DNA of 64,000 nt, taken from assembly GCF_026262505.1 (NCBI RefSeq), contig NC_067203.1, forward strand, positions 21,991,411-22,055,410, given 5' to 3'. Positions 48,242 to 58,826 of the stretch are shown here, piece after piece; the first letter of the stretch is position 1; every line of letters begins with the position of its first letter. The position numbers were made by a program, and so were the translations under genes. The DNA comes from Trichomonas vaginalis G3. Its lineage: Eukaryota > Parabasalia > Trichomonadida > Trichomonadidae. The notes beneath the pieces are model-generated. The model ran no database searches, was not told the DNA's origin, and saw only the letters and a list, made by a program, of their open reading frames with translations.

Positions 48242-49567
48242 TTAAACAGAGTCGGGAGTTTCTTGTCCATTGATTAAAGAGAATCCTTGTAATTGGTGCT
48301 GAACATTATCATCGACAAGTGTTGGATCTTCGTAAGTTAATTTTGGCGCTTCGCGAGTGAATTCTTTGTCAAAATGAGAGACATCGATTTTACTTGAAAT
48401 CTTTGGCTTCCATTTCATTGGTATTTGCTTCTTGTATAATGCTTCTTCACTTAAACCTGCAAGGGATGGATGAGCAAGGACATCTTTGTAATCTGCGGGT
48501 CCGGAACCGAGTCTTGATTTCGGATCCTTGTCGAGAAGCTTAATTATGAAATCAACAGCTTCTTTCGATGCGTTCTGAGGGAAATCGACTTCATCTCTGC
48601 ATATTGCTCGGTACATTGCGTTTATATTGAGATTGTAGAATGGAGGAACGCCGAATAACATCTCATAAGCAAGAGTACCAAGGGACCACCAATCAACGCT
48701 GTTGTCATAAGGTTGATTCATGATAATTTCTGGAGCAACGTATTCCGGAGTGCCACAAAACGTTTCTGTCTTATCTTCTTTGGCCATATGCTCTTTAACT
48801 AAGCCAAAATCGGTTAATTTAATATAACCATCTTTGTCAAACAAGATATTTTCTGGTTTGAGGTCTCTATAGCATATACCCATCGAATGGAGATATCCTA
48901 TAGCCATGGCTAGCATCGCACAGTAGTATTTAACCCTTTCTTCGCAAAATTTTTGTTCTTCTTTGAGTCTTGAGTACAATTCTCCACCTTGGGCGTAATC
49001 TAACACTAAGAAGATCTTAGTATCGTTTTGAAATGCATATCTTGCCGAAATTAAAAACGGATGATTAATTTTAAGAACAACGTTTCTTTCAGTAATAATC
49101 CGTGAAATGAGTTCGTATTCTCCAAGTAATTTCTTTGAGATTGACTTCATTGCATAGATATCATTTGTGTTCCGAAGTTTGACCAATTGAACTTTTCCAT
49201 ATGATCCTTTTCCGATCACTTTTAGTATTTCGAAGTCATCTGCTGTAATATCATTAATATTTTTGCCTGATAGGACTTTATTAATGATAGAAACCCAATT
49301 TTTCATTTCATCTGGAGAATTGCAATGGATTTGATATGTTCGGACTCCAGGAATAACAACCTTGAATGCATTTGGATAAACACAATCTGGCATTGGACTG
49401 ACTTCTTTAACCTTGGACAAATCAATTTTGCCTTTGATGCGAGAATTCTTTGATTTAGAATAAGTTAGAGAAGATTTTGTGAGAGTAAACCATCTTACTC
49501 TCCAAGTCTTAAATATGCCACCTAATTTTGTTCCCCAACCCTCGTGGAGGATTTTAGCTTCAGACAT
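48242..49567 (-). CDS. AGC-family Ser/Thr kinase with N-terminal PH domain (Akt/PKB-like)
   Basis: A 441-residue protein. Residues about 4-97 are a PH domain (EGWGTKLGGIFKTWRVRWFT to DEMKNWVSIINKVL, with the closing Trp). Residues about 108-365 are a kinase: GKGSYGKV, AMKSISK (Lys), YRDLKPENI, DFGLV, TFCGTPEYVAPEI. The activation loop Thr-Phe-Cys-Gly-Thr is intact. The C-terminal AGC tail ends with a QGFSLI hydrophobic motif. PH-AGC kinases bind phosphoinositides at the membrane and signal downstream of PI3 kinase. Length and order fit Akt/PKB, but the PH ligand residues were not checked. Confidence 0.93.
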   Translation of the reverse strand: MSEAKILHEGWGTKLGGIFKTWRVRWFTLTKSSLTYSKSKNSRIKGKIDLSKVKEVSPMPDCVYPNAFKVVIPGVRTYQIHCNSPDEMKNWVSIINKVLSGKNINDITADDFEILKVIGKGSYGKVQLVKLRNTNDIYAMKSISKKLLGEYELISRIITERNVVLKINHPFLISARYAFQNDTKIFLVLDYAQGGELYSRLKEEQKFCEERVKYYCAMLAMAIGYLHSMGICYRDLKPENILFDKDGYIKLTDFGLVKEHMAKEDKTETFCGTPEYVAPEIIMNQPYDNSVDWWSLGTLAYEMLFGVPPFYNLNINAMYRAICRDEVDFPQNASKEAVDFIIKLLDKDPKSRLGSGPADYKDVLAHPSLAGLSEEALYKKQIPMKWKPKISSKIDVSHFDKEFTREAPKLTYEDPTLVDDNVQHQLQGFSLINGQETPDSV

Positions 49568-50857
49568 TTTGTTTCAATTTCTTGAAAATCTCAATTCAAA
49601 AATATTAAATATTTGAGAGTAAATCATAAATCATAAAATAAAACAAAAGGTCTATTTAACGGAAACGATGAGATATTCATCAACTATGATTTCGTTTGAT
49701 ATCAATTTGGAAAATTGAATTAATTAATGTTTTTGAATGATCTGAAATCAAATTATAGGGGAAAATAGTATAATGGATATAATAAAAGTAATCAACCTCT
49801 TAATAGTGTAACATAAATTTGAAAGGTCTGTATCTTATGAAAAAAAATTACGAATTTTGCCGTCATACATGCCTATTAAGAAAATATCTTGATCGGTTTG
49901 TTTCAAATATTTTTATTATCGGTTTATGTTTTTATAAGATCTAAATCATTTATTATTTGATTCCAACAACAGTATAGATTATAAATAGTTTTAGAATTCA
50001 AAGTTGACGTTGATAGGCTTCAAAAATTTTGGCAAAATTTTTCAAAATCGCTGAAGATAATTTAATAATAAATTATAATATAATATATCTCGATACAAAT
50101 ATTTTTTGGTCAAATTTTCAATTCGGTTTCTTGCAAATATCCTCATAAATTATTCTTCGGAAATAGATCACATTCATCAACATCGAACTTTTGATGATCC
50201 AACTTTAATTGTGAATAATTGCATTTTCAAAATTCTTATTTTAGTTGTTATAAGCTTCATATTATTTATCAATCATAAAATCAGATTATGTATCCATCGA
50301 TTTATAACAATTCTCCGAAAATGATTTTAATAAATATTTCATTTAATAATTCTTCTAAATTTGGCACCAAAACAAGATGTATCAAAACAATTTCAGGCAT
50401 TAACATTTCCAATGTTCGTCTTTTACTCTTGCAGAGAAGAATTTCTATATTCTATTCTATTTTTCATCAATTAAAGCCTTGAAAACTCATTGTAAAACAG
50501 ATAAAAAGCTCACATTCATATAAAATCCTTGAAGTAGCATAAAAATCAAATAATAAATGTAAATAAGATAGAGTGTAATCAAATGGTTGGATGACCAAGA
50601 CAATTACTATATTTCAACCAAATATGTGAGTGAGAAATATGAATAGTATTAAAATGAAATTTCTTCGGTATTAAGAAAGAACATTCTAATCAAATGTTTA
50701 GTTAATACAAGCTATTACTCCATTTTTAGTAACAAATTCTTATTGCTTTATATTATTGAAAATAATATTTGTAAATAAAGAAACAGTTTAATTGTAAATA
50801 GTAAAATTGATTGTAAACTAACAATATTTTCGATCTTTTTAATAGATTTTGGCTTGC
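49568..50857. other. Intergenic region
   Basis: About 1.3 kb of AT-rich DNA. Short open stretches near 50106-50482 lack starts with initiators and look random. No repeat was noticed. Confidence 0.6.
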
Positions 50858-51004
50858 TCAGAAATAAGCGTCTTCTATGCCTAACAATTTTGAAACTTTG
50901 ATTTTATTCATCCATAGTATTACAATGACGAACATTATAAGAACTATGAGAAGAAGAATGATGTGGACCGGACTGTTAATGAACTGTGGCTTGCCTAAGA
51001 ACAT
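50858..51004 (-). CDS. 48-residue tail-type membrane protein
   Basis: A small gene from the ATG at 51004 to 50858. After MFLGKPQFINSP comes one hydrophobic helix (VHIILLLIVLIMFVIVILW) and a short basic then acidic tail (NKIKVSKLLGIEDAYF). An initiator-like TCACTTTTTTA lies on the minus strand (51019-51029), about 15-25 bases before the start. The layout matches small ER membrane subunits, but I cannot name one. It is divergent from the glycosyltransferase with only 27 bases between start codons. Confidence 0.55.
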   Translation of the reverse strand: MFLGKPQFINSPVHIILLLIVLIMFVIVILWMNKIKVSKLLGIEDAYF

Positions 51005-51018
51005 TTTTTTTAAAAAAA

Positions 51019-51029
51019 TAAAAAAGTGA
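51019..51029 (-). promoter_or_regulatory. Initiator of the 48-residue membrane gene
   Basis: TCACTTTTTTA on the minus strand fits the trichomonad initiator. It lies inside the 27-base gap between two divergent start codons. Confidence 0.5.
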
Positions 51030-51031
51030 CA

Positions 51032-52534
51032 ATGCTGAAAAGAAAAGGTTTTCTTCATAATAGAGGGAATGTTGTACATATTGCTATATTCATTTCAGCA
51101 GTTTCGCTTATAACAGTCATTTTCTGCCAGTTTTTTATAAAAGTTGGCGATATTCACGACAATTTCAGCGATGAATGCCTAATTAAAGATGGAAAATGCT
51201 ATTTTACAATCAACCAGCCGCAAAACTCATTAAAATTTTTCATTCCTGTTATGGCTGCTAATGCAACAGGCTTATTACGACCTTTTTGCAACGTTACAAA
51301 CAAAATGCAGTGCGCCTTACCTTTATTCTTCAATGGATCGCAAGTAATATACATAAAGCGTGGATCCCGCATAATAAGAACGCTCCACGCAAAATATGAT
51401 CATGGTCAATTTGAATGCTGGGGAGAAGATCGCTGGGATCGAAGATTATGTAGATTTGCTAACTTGTCATTCGCAGAGGATAAGTTTTTCATCTTTCCGC
51501 CCTATGAAATTCAATGGGCTTCACCTGTAATGCTAGCGAACTGCCGCAGCTTCCCAATTGCACCATGGGATGGTTCTATATACTTAAATAACTACAAAGG
51601 ACCGCCATACTCAAACCTAACATATAGATCTGGAAAATATCTTTTTAATCATCCAGGATTTCTCACTCATTCATTGTGGCATGGCATGGTTGAACAGACA
51701 ATACCACTATTTCAGACCTGGTACACTTACATGCAGCATGATCGCAGCACAACTTGGTTAATTAAGCATGGATGGATGGATAGAGTACGTACTGACGATG
51801 TAGCCATGTTCATGGATAACGAGGCTGAATATCTCCAAGAATGGGCCACTTACGAAGAAGTATTTATGGGAATGACGAAAGTTCTTGACATGAACTGGCA
51901 TATTCCGAAAGAAAGAGCCAAAAGACCAATAACGCAAATGCTTGAATGGTTTAATTTTGAAAATATTACAGATTGGAAAATTCTCAAACAAATATTTTGG
52001 GAAAGATACAAACCACCGACATTTCCGCAGAACAAATCATTAGTATTATTTATTAAACGAGCGCAGAAGCGTAAAATCGTTAATCAGGAAGAAGCCTACG
52101 AAAGATTAGTCAAAGAATTCCCCCAAGTTAATATTACTATGCTTGAGCCTGAATATATGAGTTACAGTGACCAAATGGGTATCTACGAAGCAGCCGATTT
52201 GGTGATCGCTGCCCATGGAATGGCCCTTTGCCAAGTTCTTTGGATGAAGCCAGGAAAAAGTGCCATTGAAATTTTTCCATATGGAATCGAAGCAAGGGAT
52301 TGGTATGGGTACTTGGCAAAACTCAATGGTATACATCACCAATACTATGCACCAACATTCAACCGTTTTGAAGAAGAAAATAAGAAAGATCCGAAATTAT
52401 GGGATTGTATTTCTCATGAACCATTGAAATACGACTGTCTGGATAAGACACTGTTTACTGATGCATGGGTTGATATAGATCAACTTGTTGTGATGACAAG
52501 AAAAGCTTTAATTGATGCAGGAGTCAAATTATAA
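51032..52534 (+). CDS. GT61-family (DUF563) glycosyltransferase, type II membrane
   Basis: A 500-residue protein from the ATG at 51032. One membrane segment near residues 17-38 (VHIAIFISAVSLITVIFCQF) and a long lumenal part with several Cys and Asn-X-Ser/Thr sites give a Golgi/ER type II layout. The C-terminal third has the family signature: VIAAHGMALCQVLWMKPG followed by AIEIFPYGIEARDWYGYLAK. GT61 enzymes add xylose or GlcNAc to proteins or glycans. The exact sugar cannot be told. The gene looks complete. No initiator was found for this strand. Confidence 0.85.
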   Translation: MLKRKGFLHNRGNVVHIAIFISAVSLITVIFCQFFIKVGDIHDNFSDECLIKDGKCYFTINQPQNSLKFFIPVMAANATGLLRPFCNVTNKMQCALPLFFNGSQVIYIKRGSRIIRTLHAKYDHGQFECWGEDRWDRRLCRFANLSFAEDKFFIFPPYEIQWASPVMLANCRSFPIAPWDGSIYLNNYKGPPYSNLTYRSGKYLFNHPGFLTHSLWHGMVEQTIPLFQTWYTYMQHDRSTTWLIKHGWMDRVRTDDVAMFMDNEAEYLQEWATYEEVFMGMTKVLDMNWHIPKERAKRPITQMLEWFNFENITDWKILKQIFWERYKPPTFPQNKSLVLFIKRAQKRKIVNQEEAYERLVKEFPQVNITMLEPEYMSYSDQMGIYEAADLVIAAHGMALCQVLWMKPGKSAIEIFPYGIEARDWYGYLAKLNGIHHQYYAPTFNRFEEENKKDPKLWDCISHEPLKYDCLDKTLFTDAWVDIDQLVVMTRKALIDAGVKL

Positions 52535-53015
52535 TAATATTTTTTTTATTCATGTTTATTTTATATATTTGTTATTTTTATATAAACGTTCATTATAGAT
52601 TATCTCATTTCAAATGATTCTTTAACATAATAACTAATAAAAGTATATTATGAAGGAGATACTCCTCTTCATTTAGCAGTATAAATATAGATGATGTCAT
52701 TGTTAGAATTGATGAAAAAGAAAAGATTAATGGATATTCTATAGATTCTTTTGGGAATTTAAATATAGTCCTCCCAATGATATTAATTAGGAGTTACGAA
52801 AGGAATCAAGGAATAATAGAAGAAAATTCATACCAGAAAAAAAGAATTTTAAAATCAACTTTAAATAATTGAATAATTTAATATGAATTCATTTAATTTG
52901 GAAGTAAATTGTCGTAAAATTCGTCAGAAACTGGTTCAAGCCATCCAATTGTGGCGTGTGGTGTAATCGGTTTAATGGAAATGTATGAAAACCACGTTTC
53001 CTTAATAGAACCTTC
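52535..53015. other. Intergenic region with a tiny ankyrin remnant
   Basis: The short reading YEGDTPLHLAV near 52649-52681 matches one ankyrin half-repeat and then stops. Nothing else is recognised. The remainder is AT-rich. Confidence 0.5.
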
Positions 53016-53649
53016 CTAATGTTTAATATTTTGAGAGATTTCAACAACATCACCTGAGCGCAAGAATCGTGGTTTTTTGCCTTCTTCTTCTCCAACAACA
53101 GATAAGCAAATTGAGAGTTCATTACAGATTCCTGATTTAACAACTGACCAACATAATGTAGCACCACCAAGCACTCCAAGAACTTTAATACCGAATACAT
53201 TCTTCAACTTACGAACAGCTGGAACAAGATCTACATGATCTTTTCCGGCAATGATGTAAGATATGTTGAGTCTTCTAAAATAGTTCTTGTATTGTGGAGA
53301 AGCTTTCTCTGATAGCACCTCAATTATATTTGCTGTTGGACTTAGAGGCTTGTTGGCATATCCTTGCTTCCATCCGACTTTTACAGTTGAATCAAGTACA
53401 ACTAAAAATGGAGATTTAATATCTTTTGCAATAAAATTTCCTTCTGGAACATCTGTTCTTTCCGAATTGATATCAGGATTTTGATAACCCATTTCCAATG
53501 CTGTATTACTTCCACAAATAGCTGCATCTGCCTTATATAATGCAATTGTCCAAACGAAATCATTCAAAGATGCTGTTGCATTTCCAGTTTCCATGAATTT
53601 GCCGACAGTCACCCATATGAATGTAGATGAAAAGTCTTTCTTCAGACAT
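53016..53649 (-). pseudogene. RibD C-terminal/DHFR-like reductase, frameshifted near the start
   Basis: The reading has DAAICGSNTALEM, SPFLVVLDSTVKV, NISYIIAGKDHVDLVPAV, and LGVLGGATLCWSVVKSGICN, the sequence order of the RibD C-terminal domain (NADPH-dependent pyrimidine reductase). An initiator TCATACTTT lies just before the ATG at 53649. The start MSEERLFIYIHM is in another frame from VTVGKFMETGN, so one base changes the register near 53605-53620. This is either a sequencing error or a real inactivating change. Trichomonas is not known to make riboflavin, so the substrate may differ and the gene may be of bacterial origin (inference). Confidence 0.7.
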
Positions 53650-53653
53650 TTTC

Positions 53654-53662
53654 AAAGTATGA
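53654..53662 (-). promoter_or_regulatory. Initiator of the RibD-like gene
   Basis: TCATACTTT on the minus strand, four bases before the ATG at 53649. It supports that ATG as the true start even though the frame breaks shortly after. Confidence 0.6.
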
Positions 53663-53944
53663 ACTAAAAAATTTTAGTATCGAAAAATTTGGATGTGAAT
53701 TCACATGAGGTCTTTTAGGTTTCAACAATTTTTATGGGAAATAACATATGAGATTCATTGAGCGTTGTATCCAGAAAGGCTATTTTTCAAATTTCATATT
53801 TTGACAAGTGCGATAAATTTATTTCAAATTTGAGACGAGATAATTCAATGAAACCGATTTACCTACTGTTTTCAATTTATTTGTTTTCGCTACATACAGG
53901 GGCTCTGAAAACCTGATAGTAAGACTCAAACCCGATAGTAGAAC

Positions 53945-54236
53945 CAAAATTGAGAGAGCTTATGATTCACATATGAATAAATTATCTAGTACACGTATGC
54001 TTAACGTCATATAAAATTGAGAGAGCGTACAATCGAGTTTGTTCCAAAATAACGGGTTTGAAGACCCACTGTATTAATATCATCTTACATTCAATAATGT
54101 GATGGAACAATGAGATCCCTATTCCAAATACATTGATTTTTTTATGCAATTCAGAAAAATTATCCCGAAAGTTTCGTTTGTCCAGTCTCATTTACTGATA
54201 TAATTTATTCACATGTGAATCACAAGCTCAATTTTG
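53945..54236. repeat. Inverted-repeat element, MITE-like (292 bp)
   Basis: The left arm 53945-53985 (CAAAATTGAG...GATTCACATATGAATAAATT) and right arm 54200-54236 are inverted copies of about 37-41 bases differing by a three- or four-base insertion and a few transitions. They are separated by about 214 bases. No coding capacity. No clear target duplication was found. Confidence 0.75.
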
Positions 54237-54561
54237 ACTAGATTTCGATTCAACTATTGAATATTTTGAGATAAATGTATAGATTCAACTTGAATTCACT
54301 TAGATTTTATATAAAAACTTCATCAAACTATACAAATAACCATTTGTTTAATCAAAAAACGTTAAAAATTGTATAGTTTTCTCGATGTATCAAAGATTGT
54401 TTCACAAAAACATCTCATAAATTTTATTAACGCAACCATTATTAAAGTAACGGGAAATAACACCAGATTAGAAAGTAACAACGTGATTCAGTAAAAAATC
54501 GCAATGAAATTCGTACAAATATTCTGTCAATTTTTGTACGTTATTTTGTGTTCTTCCCTGT

Positions 54562-55071
54562 ATGAGTATCTATTTTACAGCCAATCCACAATATTACAAA
54601 TTTATTCGACTTTTAGAAAATGAGGGTGAAGAATATAGACAATTGCATCACAGATTTCAAGTTCTTGCCCAACAAACAAAAGATGAATTTAGACAAACAC
54701 GAAACATGATAAATGCATCAATGAACACAATCAAACCTCCTGTAAGAGGTATTAGGACTGCCGATATTCCAAGTGTTCTCAAAAGAAAACCTGAGAAAAG
54801 AGCTGCAACACAAACGGTACCTCTTCATCCAAAAATAGTTTTTGGGACTATCACAAACACTAAGTTGCCAACTCCTGTTTATCACGATGCAATTCCAGCC
54901 CAAACAAACGGAGCTCAGAGAATTCTAAATCCAAAGCGCTTATTGAAGTATAAAGAAAACAATAGAGAACCTCCGCTTTTGATAGGAAAAGGCGTTAATT
55001 CTGTAAGTCAAGACAATCCAAACATGGCTTCGACTTCATTAAGCTCATATAACTTTGATATAGTTGATTGA
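54562..55071 (+). CDS. Hypothetical protein with N-terminal helix
   Basis: A 169-residue soluble protein. Residues 1-50 are helical (NPQYYKFIRLLENEGEEYRQ, then a Gln-rich helix). The rest is Pro/Thr/Asn-rich and likely disordered, with basic patches (SVLKRKPEKRAATQTV, PKRLLKYKENNREPP). TCAATTTTTG about 35 bases upstream is a possible initiator. Composition suggests a cytoskeletal or regulatory adaptor; no family is recognised. The frame is intact and isolated from neighbours. Confidence 0.6.
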   Translation: MSIYFTANPQYYKFIRLLENEGEEYRQLHHRFQVLAQQTKDEFRQTRNMINASMNTIKPPVRGIRTADIPSVLKRKPEKRAATQTVPLHPKIVFGTITNTKLPTPVYHDAIPAQTNGAQRILNPKRLLKYKENNREPPLLIGKGVNSVSQDNPNMASTSLSSYNFDIVD

Positions 55072-56288
55072 ATAGAAAAATTATATGTTTTTGATAAGTA
55101 TATAAGAAATGTGTACTAACTAACGCATTTATTTTATTTTAGAGAGGTAATATAGAAATAATTTTCCCTGACATTCACAAATCTCATTGCTTCAGCAGAA
55201 TTAACTACCGTTTATTATTATCAACTCCATAATTAATAATCTCAAAAAAAAGTATTTTTTTTTGCCGATTATTGCATTATGTTTATTTCAGTGATGAAGT
55301 ATAATATTTTATCAATGGAAAAAGGAATCAATTGCATCCAGTGTATTTTCCATATGGAAATTCAAATAATATTGATTTGAGTCGGAAAAATAAACGGAAA
55401 TTAAGCAGCTAACTCATTATTTTGATTTAAGAATCAATACTGCTAATTAAAAATTAATTACTAACAATATTTATCTTTTCAATTAGAAACTCTAAACTTT
55501 GAGTGATAACACTAATCAAACTCGCCGAAGTCAATTTGAACATAGAAATAAAAAACCAAAATCTCAGGCTTTCAACATTTTTTGGCTATTTCATTCTGGA
55601 ATTTAGCAAAAACAGTAGAAACTTTAACAGATCGATTCAGAGCATTATTACGTTAAATGATTTAACCGGTGAAACCTAGCTTCTATATCAAAATAACTAT
55701 TATTGAGTATAATTTTTTATTAATTATTTAATGCCACTGAATTTCTAATCATTGATAAGGCATAGTAAATCATTAAAAAAAAATGAACAAATTAGATAAA
55801 ACATATTTTATTATTGCGGTTTCTTTGGAGTTGTACAAAGTTAACATTACCAATGATATGAATATTATTGTTCCTTTTAAATGGTACCAAAGATCTGTAT
55901 GCAAGGCCGTTGAACTTTACAAATTACAAGTTTATCAGAAAAATGAAATGAAATGCCAAATTTCATATTAAGGAATATAACAAAGCATAGTAATATAACA
56001 TTGTTTCATAATAAAATAAAAACAATACCTATTTATTACATTGAATTTTAAAACTCTATTTTGATAAAATACTTGATTAAAAATACACCAATTCAGACAT
56101 CCCAAATAAAAAAACATATGAAAAAATTCAATATACTATCAATTTTTTGCAATTTTGAATGCTTTACAAAACATTTCCTGGGAAAAAATTCGTTGTTTTT
56201 GAAACACACTAAAAATCTTTTATTGAAAACTTTTTTACACTAATTCAATTTTTGATAAAATTTATCAGAAATTTGATTTTCATTTTTT
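55072..56288. other. Intergenic region
   Basis: About 1.2 kb of AT-rich DNA with no supported gene. The only longer open stretch (55783-55971) lacks a clear initiator and was not accepted. The right end holds TCATTTTT at 56280-56287. Confidence 0.6.
56280..56287 (+). promoter_or_regulatory. Initiator of the surface protein gene
   Basis: TCATTTTT directly before the ATG at 56289, matching the trichomonad initiator. Confidence 0.6.
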
Positions 56289-57956
56289 ATGATTTCGTTA
56301 CTTTTCGTTTTCTCATTATCATCTATAGAAGGACCAATTCCTGGATGCGAAGAAACTTTTCAAGGACTTGAAGAAGGGGGATATTCTATAACCAGAACAA
56401 TCGAACCAGGCCAGTTCTTATGTTTCATGGGATCTGTTTTAATAAAAGCCGATAAAAATTTTGTAGCTACTTATGCATTTAAGTCTAATTCTGATGGCAC
56501 AACTTCAGAGATAAAGACAGCAGAAAATCCGTTTCTTATTGGCTCACTTACTTCTAAAGCATTTATTAAATTTGCAGCCAAAGATTCGAGTGAAAAGTTG
56601 GTAATATCACTAACTTGTGTTAAACCATCTGACCAAACAAATACGCAGTTCTTTGGAGGAGTTTTTACTACAATGAAATCTTTCAAAAAGTCAATTTCGA
56701 TTTCTTACCAACGAATTCTAGCAATAGTAGCAATTAATGAAATACCATTAAGTATAACAGCGCCAGTAAGTCAAAGTCTTACCAAAACATTAACGGTTAA
56801 TGGTCATTCGACTACAACAGAAAAAAGTGGTAACGCGATTTATTTGAGTTTAACTCCCAACTATAAAGACCAATCTTTTTATAGCAAATCAGAAAAAGTA
56901 ACTATTGAATGTTCCCCAGATCCTAATGCCGAAAAAGATGAACAATACGTTAATCATTTCGGTGAAGATATTTTCTATATTCTCCCACCAGAAGGTGCCC
57001 ACAGCCGTGATCAAGTTGTTCAATATACACAAACTCATATGAATATCTTTGATGGTGAAGGAACAACTCCAGGTGGCAATCCAACTCCTGGTGGCAATCC
57101 AACACCAAGTTGCAAAGAAACATATGGAGATACAGAATATCCGATAAGCAAAATCCTTGATATTAAAGCAGGTGAAACATATTGCACAAATTCTGAATAT
57201 GTTTATGCATCAAAAGATGATTTCAAAGTCACTGTTCATAACTATACCGCTAAAGATGCTACAGAAAAAATTTATGATAACCCATTTAGTATTGTTGGTG
57301 GTAAATTCCTTAATGAAATCAAATGCGCTGACTCTACAAAAGAATGCAAAGTTCATATAGTTACTATTTACCCTCCAGCGATTGAATCAGGAGTTACCTG
57401 TTATTCTATTTTCACAACAAAGAATAACCTTGAATTCAAGATGAATATGACACATACCAACGACAAAATTGAATATTTCGTTATGACATCGCACAGCATC
57501 CAAGAGAAAGAGATTGAGATTAAGCTCGATAAAGAAGGAGCAAAATATGGTCTTGGAAATTCTGATGAAAAACAAGAATATGAAAAACACCGCGGAAAAA
57601 CAATTGTAGCAGTCCCGGCAAGTGAAAATATTACATTGGATGGTACTGCAATTGTGTCAGTAACAATAAAGGAAGTTAAGGGTTCATCAGAAGATGTTTC
57701 AGAATCATTGTTCGATAAAGACTTATTTTACGAAATTCCAGAAGGTGTAAAAACTGAGAAAGAAGTAAAAGAACATTCTGGAAATAGTAATATCGGTGCA
57801 ATTAAGGATGATAACAGCGGAGGTCTTAGCGGTGGAGCAATTGCTGGCATTGTAATTGCAATTGTCCTTGTCATTGTAATTGTCTGTGTTCTTGTTTGGT
57901 TCTTTGTCTTCAGGAAGAAATCTGATCAGAAAGAATCAAGTTCATCAAGTAATTAA
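56289..57956 (+). CDS. Type I surface protein with two repeated extracellular domains
   Basis: A 555-residue protein. A signal peptide (MISLLFVFSLSSIEG) is followed by two related domains joined by a Gly/Pro/Thr linker (TTPGGNPTPGGNPTPSC). Each begins with a Cys-containing strand (PGCEETFQGLEE and PSCKETYGDTEY) and carries (L/Y)IKADKNFVATYAF or VYASKDDFKVTVHNY. A Gly-rich stem leads into one membrane helix (AIAGIVIAIVLVIVIVCVLV), WFFVFRKK and a Ser-rich tail. The layout is that of trichomonad surface proteins. Ligand unknown. It has a broken or stop-containing paralogue at 58832. Confidence 0.8.
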   Translation: MISLLFVFSLSSIEGPIPGCEETFQGLEEGGYSITRTIEPGQFLCFMGSVLIKADKNFVATYAFKSNSDGTTSEIKTAENPFLIGSLTSKAFIKFAAKDSSEKLVISLTCVKPSDQTNTQFFGGVFTTMKSFKKSISISYQRILAIVAINEIPLSITAPVSQSLTKTLTVNGHSTTTEKSGNAIYLSLTPNYKDQSFYSKSEKVTIECSPDPNAEKDEQYVNHFGEDIFYILPPEGAHSRDQVVQYTQTHMNIFDGEGTTPGGNPTPGGNPTPSCKETYGDTEYPISKILDIKAGETYCTNSEYVYASKDDFKVTVHNYTAKDATEKIYDNPFSIVGGKFLNEIKCADSTKECKVHIVTIYPPAIESGVTCYSIFTTKNNLEFKMNMTHTNDKIEYFVMTSHSIQEKEIEIKLDKEGAKYGLGNSDEKQEYEKHRGKTIVAVPASENITLDGTAIVSVTIKEVKGSSEDVSESLFDKDLFYEIPEGVKTEKEVKEHSGNSNIGAIKDDNSGGLSGGAIAGIVIAIVLVIVIVCVLVWFFVFRKKSDQKESSSSSN

Positions 57957-58453
57957 ATAAACTTTTTTCCTTTTAACGCATTTAATTTAATTAAAGTTAA
58001 ATATTTTTCATTTAATTTATTGTATATCCAAATTTTGCAAAAATAATCATAAATATTTCGGATCATATTTTTTATAAAAACAATCTTAAGATATTTCATA
58101 TGAAATGTCTTTTATAAACAATCGCAAACATCATTGAAAATGAATTTTCAACGACACATAAGACCAAGTGCAATTTTTATTCAAAATAATCATTATTCAA
58201 TGTGCCAATGTACCGAATTTTTCTAGTTATTGTGACAATAGATATTCAATTTCAAAATTCTAAATTTTATAATATAAATCTGTTGATATATTTTCCAATT
58301 ATTTTGTCCCAGTGAGTAATGTTATTATGCAAAATTACGGAAATACTTTCCCAGTGGTTTTTCAGGGGGGATTAATCAACTTTCACACTCAATTTTCTGA
58401 AGTTTACAAATTCGCAAAGAAACGTAAGCTCAAAATAGAGTTGAATAAAATCC

Positions 58454-58498
58454 TAATTTTCGAAAATTGAAACGAAAAGTTTCAATTTTCGAAAATTA
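58454..58498. repeat. Perfect 20-bp inverted repeat
   Basis: Arms 58454-58473 and 58479-58498 are exact inverted copies (TAATTTTCGAAAATTGAAAC) with a five-base loop GAAAA. Confidence 0.9.
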
Positions 58499-58818
58499 AT
58501 AATTTTAAATCGGATTTGAAATCTACAATAATGTTTAACCCGTAGTTTATGTTGTAATCATCTATGAGTCGAATTTTGATATGTGACATGAAAAATATGA
58601 CGATTTCAAGATTGATTATAATACGGAAAGATAATTATAATACTTTCTTTTCATGAACGTTGATGATAGTTTTATATTGGCAGTTTATCAGAAATTTGAG
58701 TTGGTAGATTTTTCTTGTTACGGTAAAAAGTTATGTATGATATCTATATAATATTATTTGTCTATATTTGTTTAAATCTCAATTGAAAGATCTCTCAAAT
58801 TGTTTATCGACGACGGTT

Positions 58819-58826
58819 TCATTTTA
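58819..58826 (+). promoter_or_regulatory. Initiator of the second surface-protein gene
   Basis: TCATTTTA before the ATG at 58832 matches the consensus exactly. Confidence 0.7.

Larger units (their letters stand above)
53650..54561. other. Intergenic region with fold-back repeat
   Basis: AT-rich spacer containing a candidate miniature element (53945-54236). No gene is supported; minus-strand open stretches lie inside the repeat. Confidence 0.6.

Noticed and set aside
50106-50482. Small plus-strand genes in the 49568-50857 spacer
   Set aside because: Composition looks like random AT-rich DNA, with no initiator and no domain.
55783-55971. A 62-codon gene before the surface-protein gene
   Set aside because: No initiator, no recognisable domain, and such lengths are expected by chance here.
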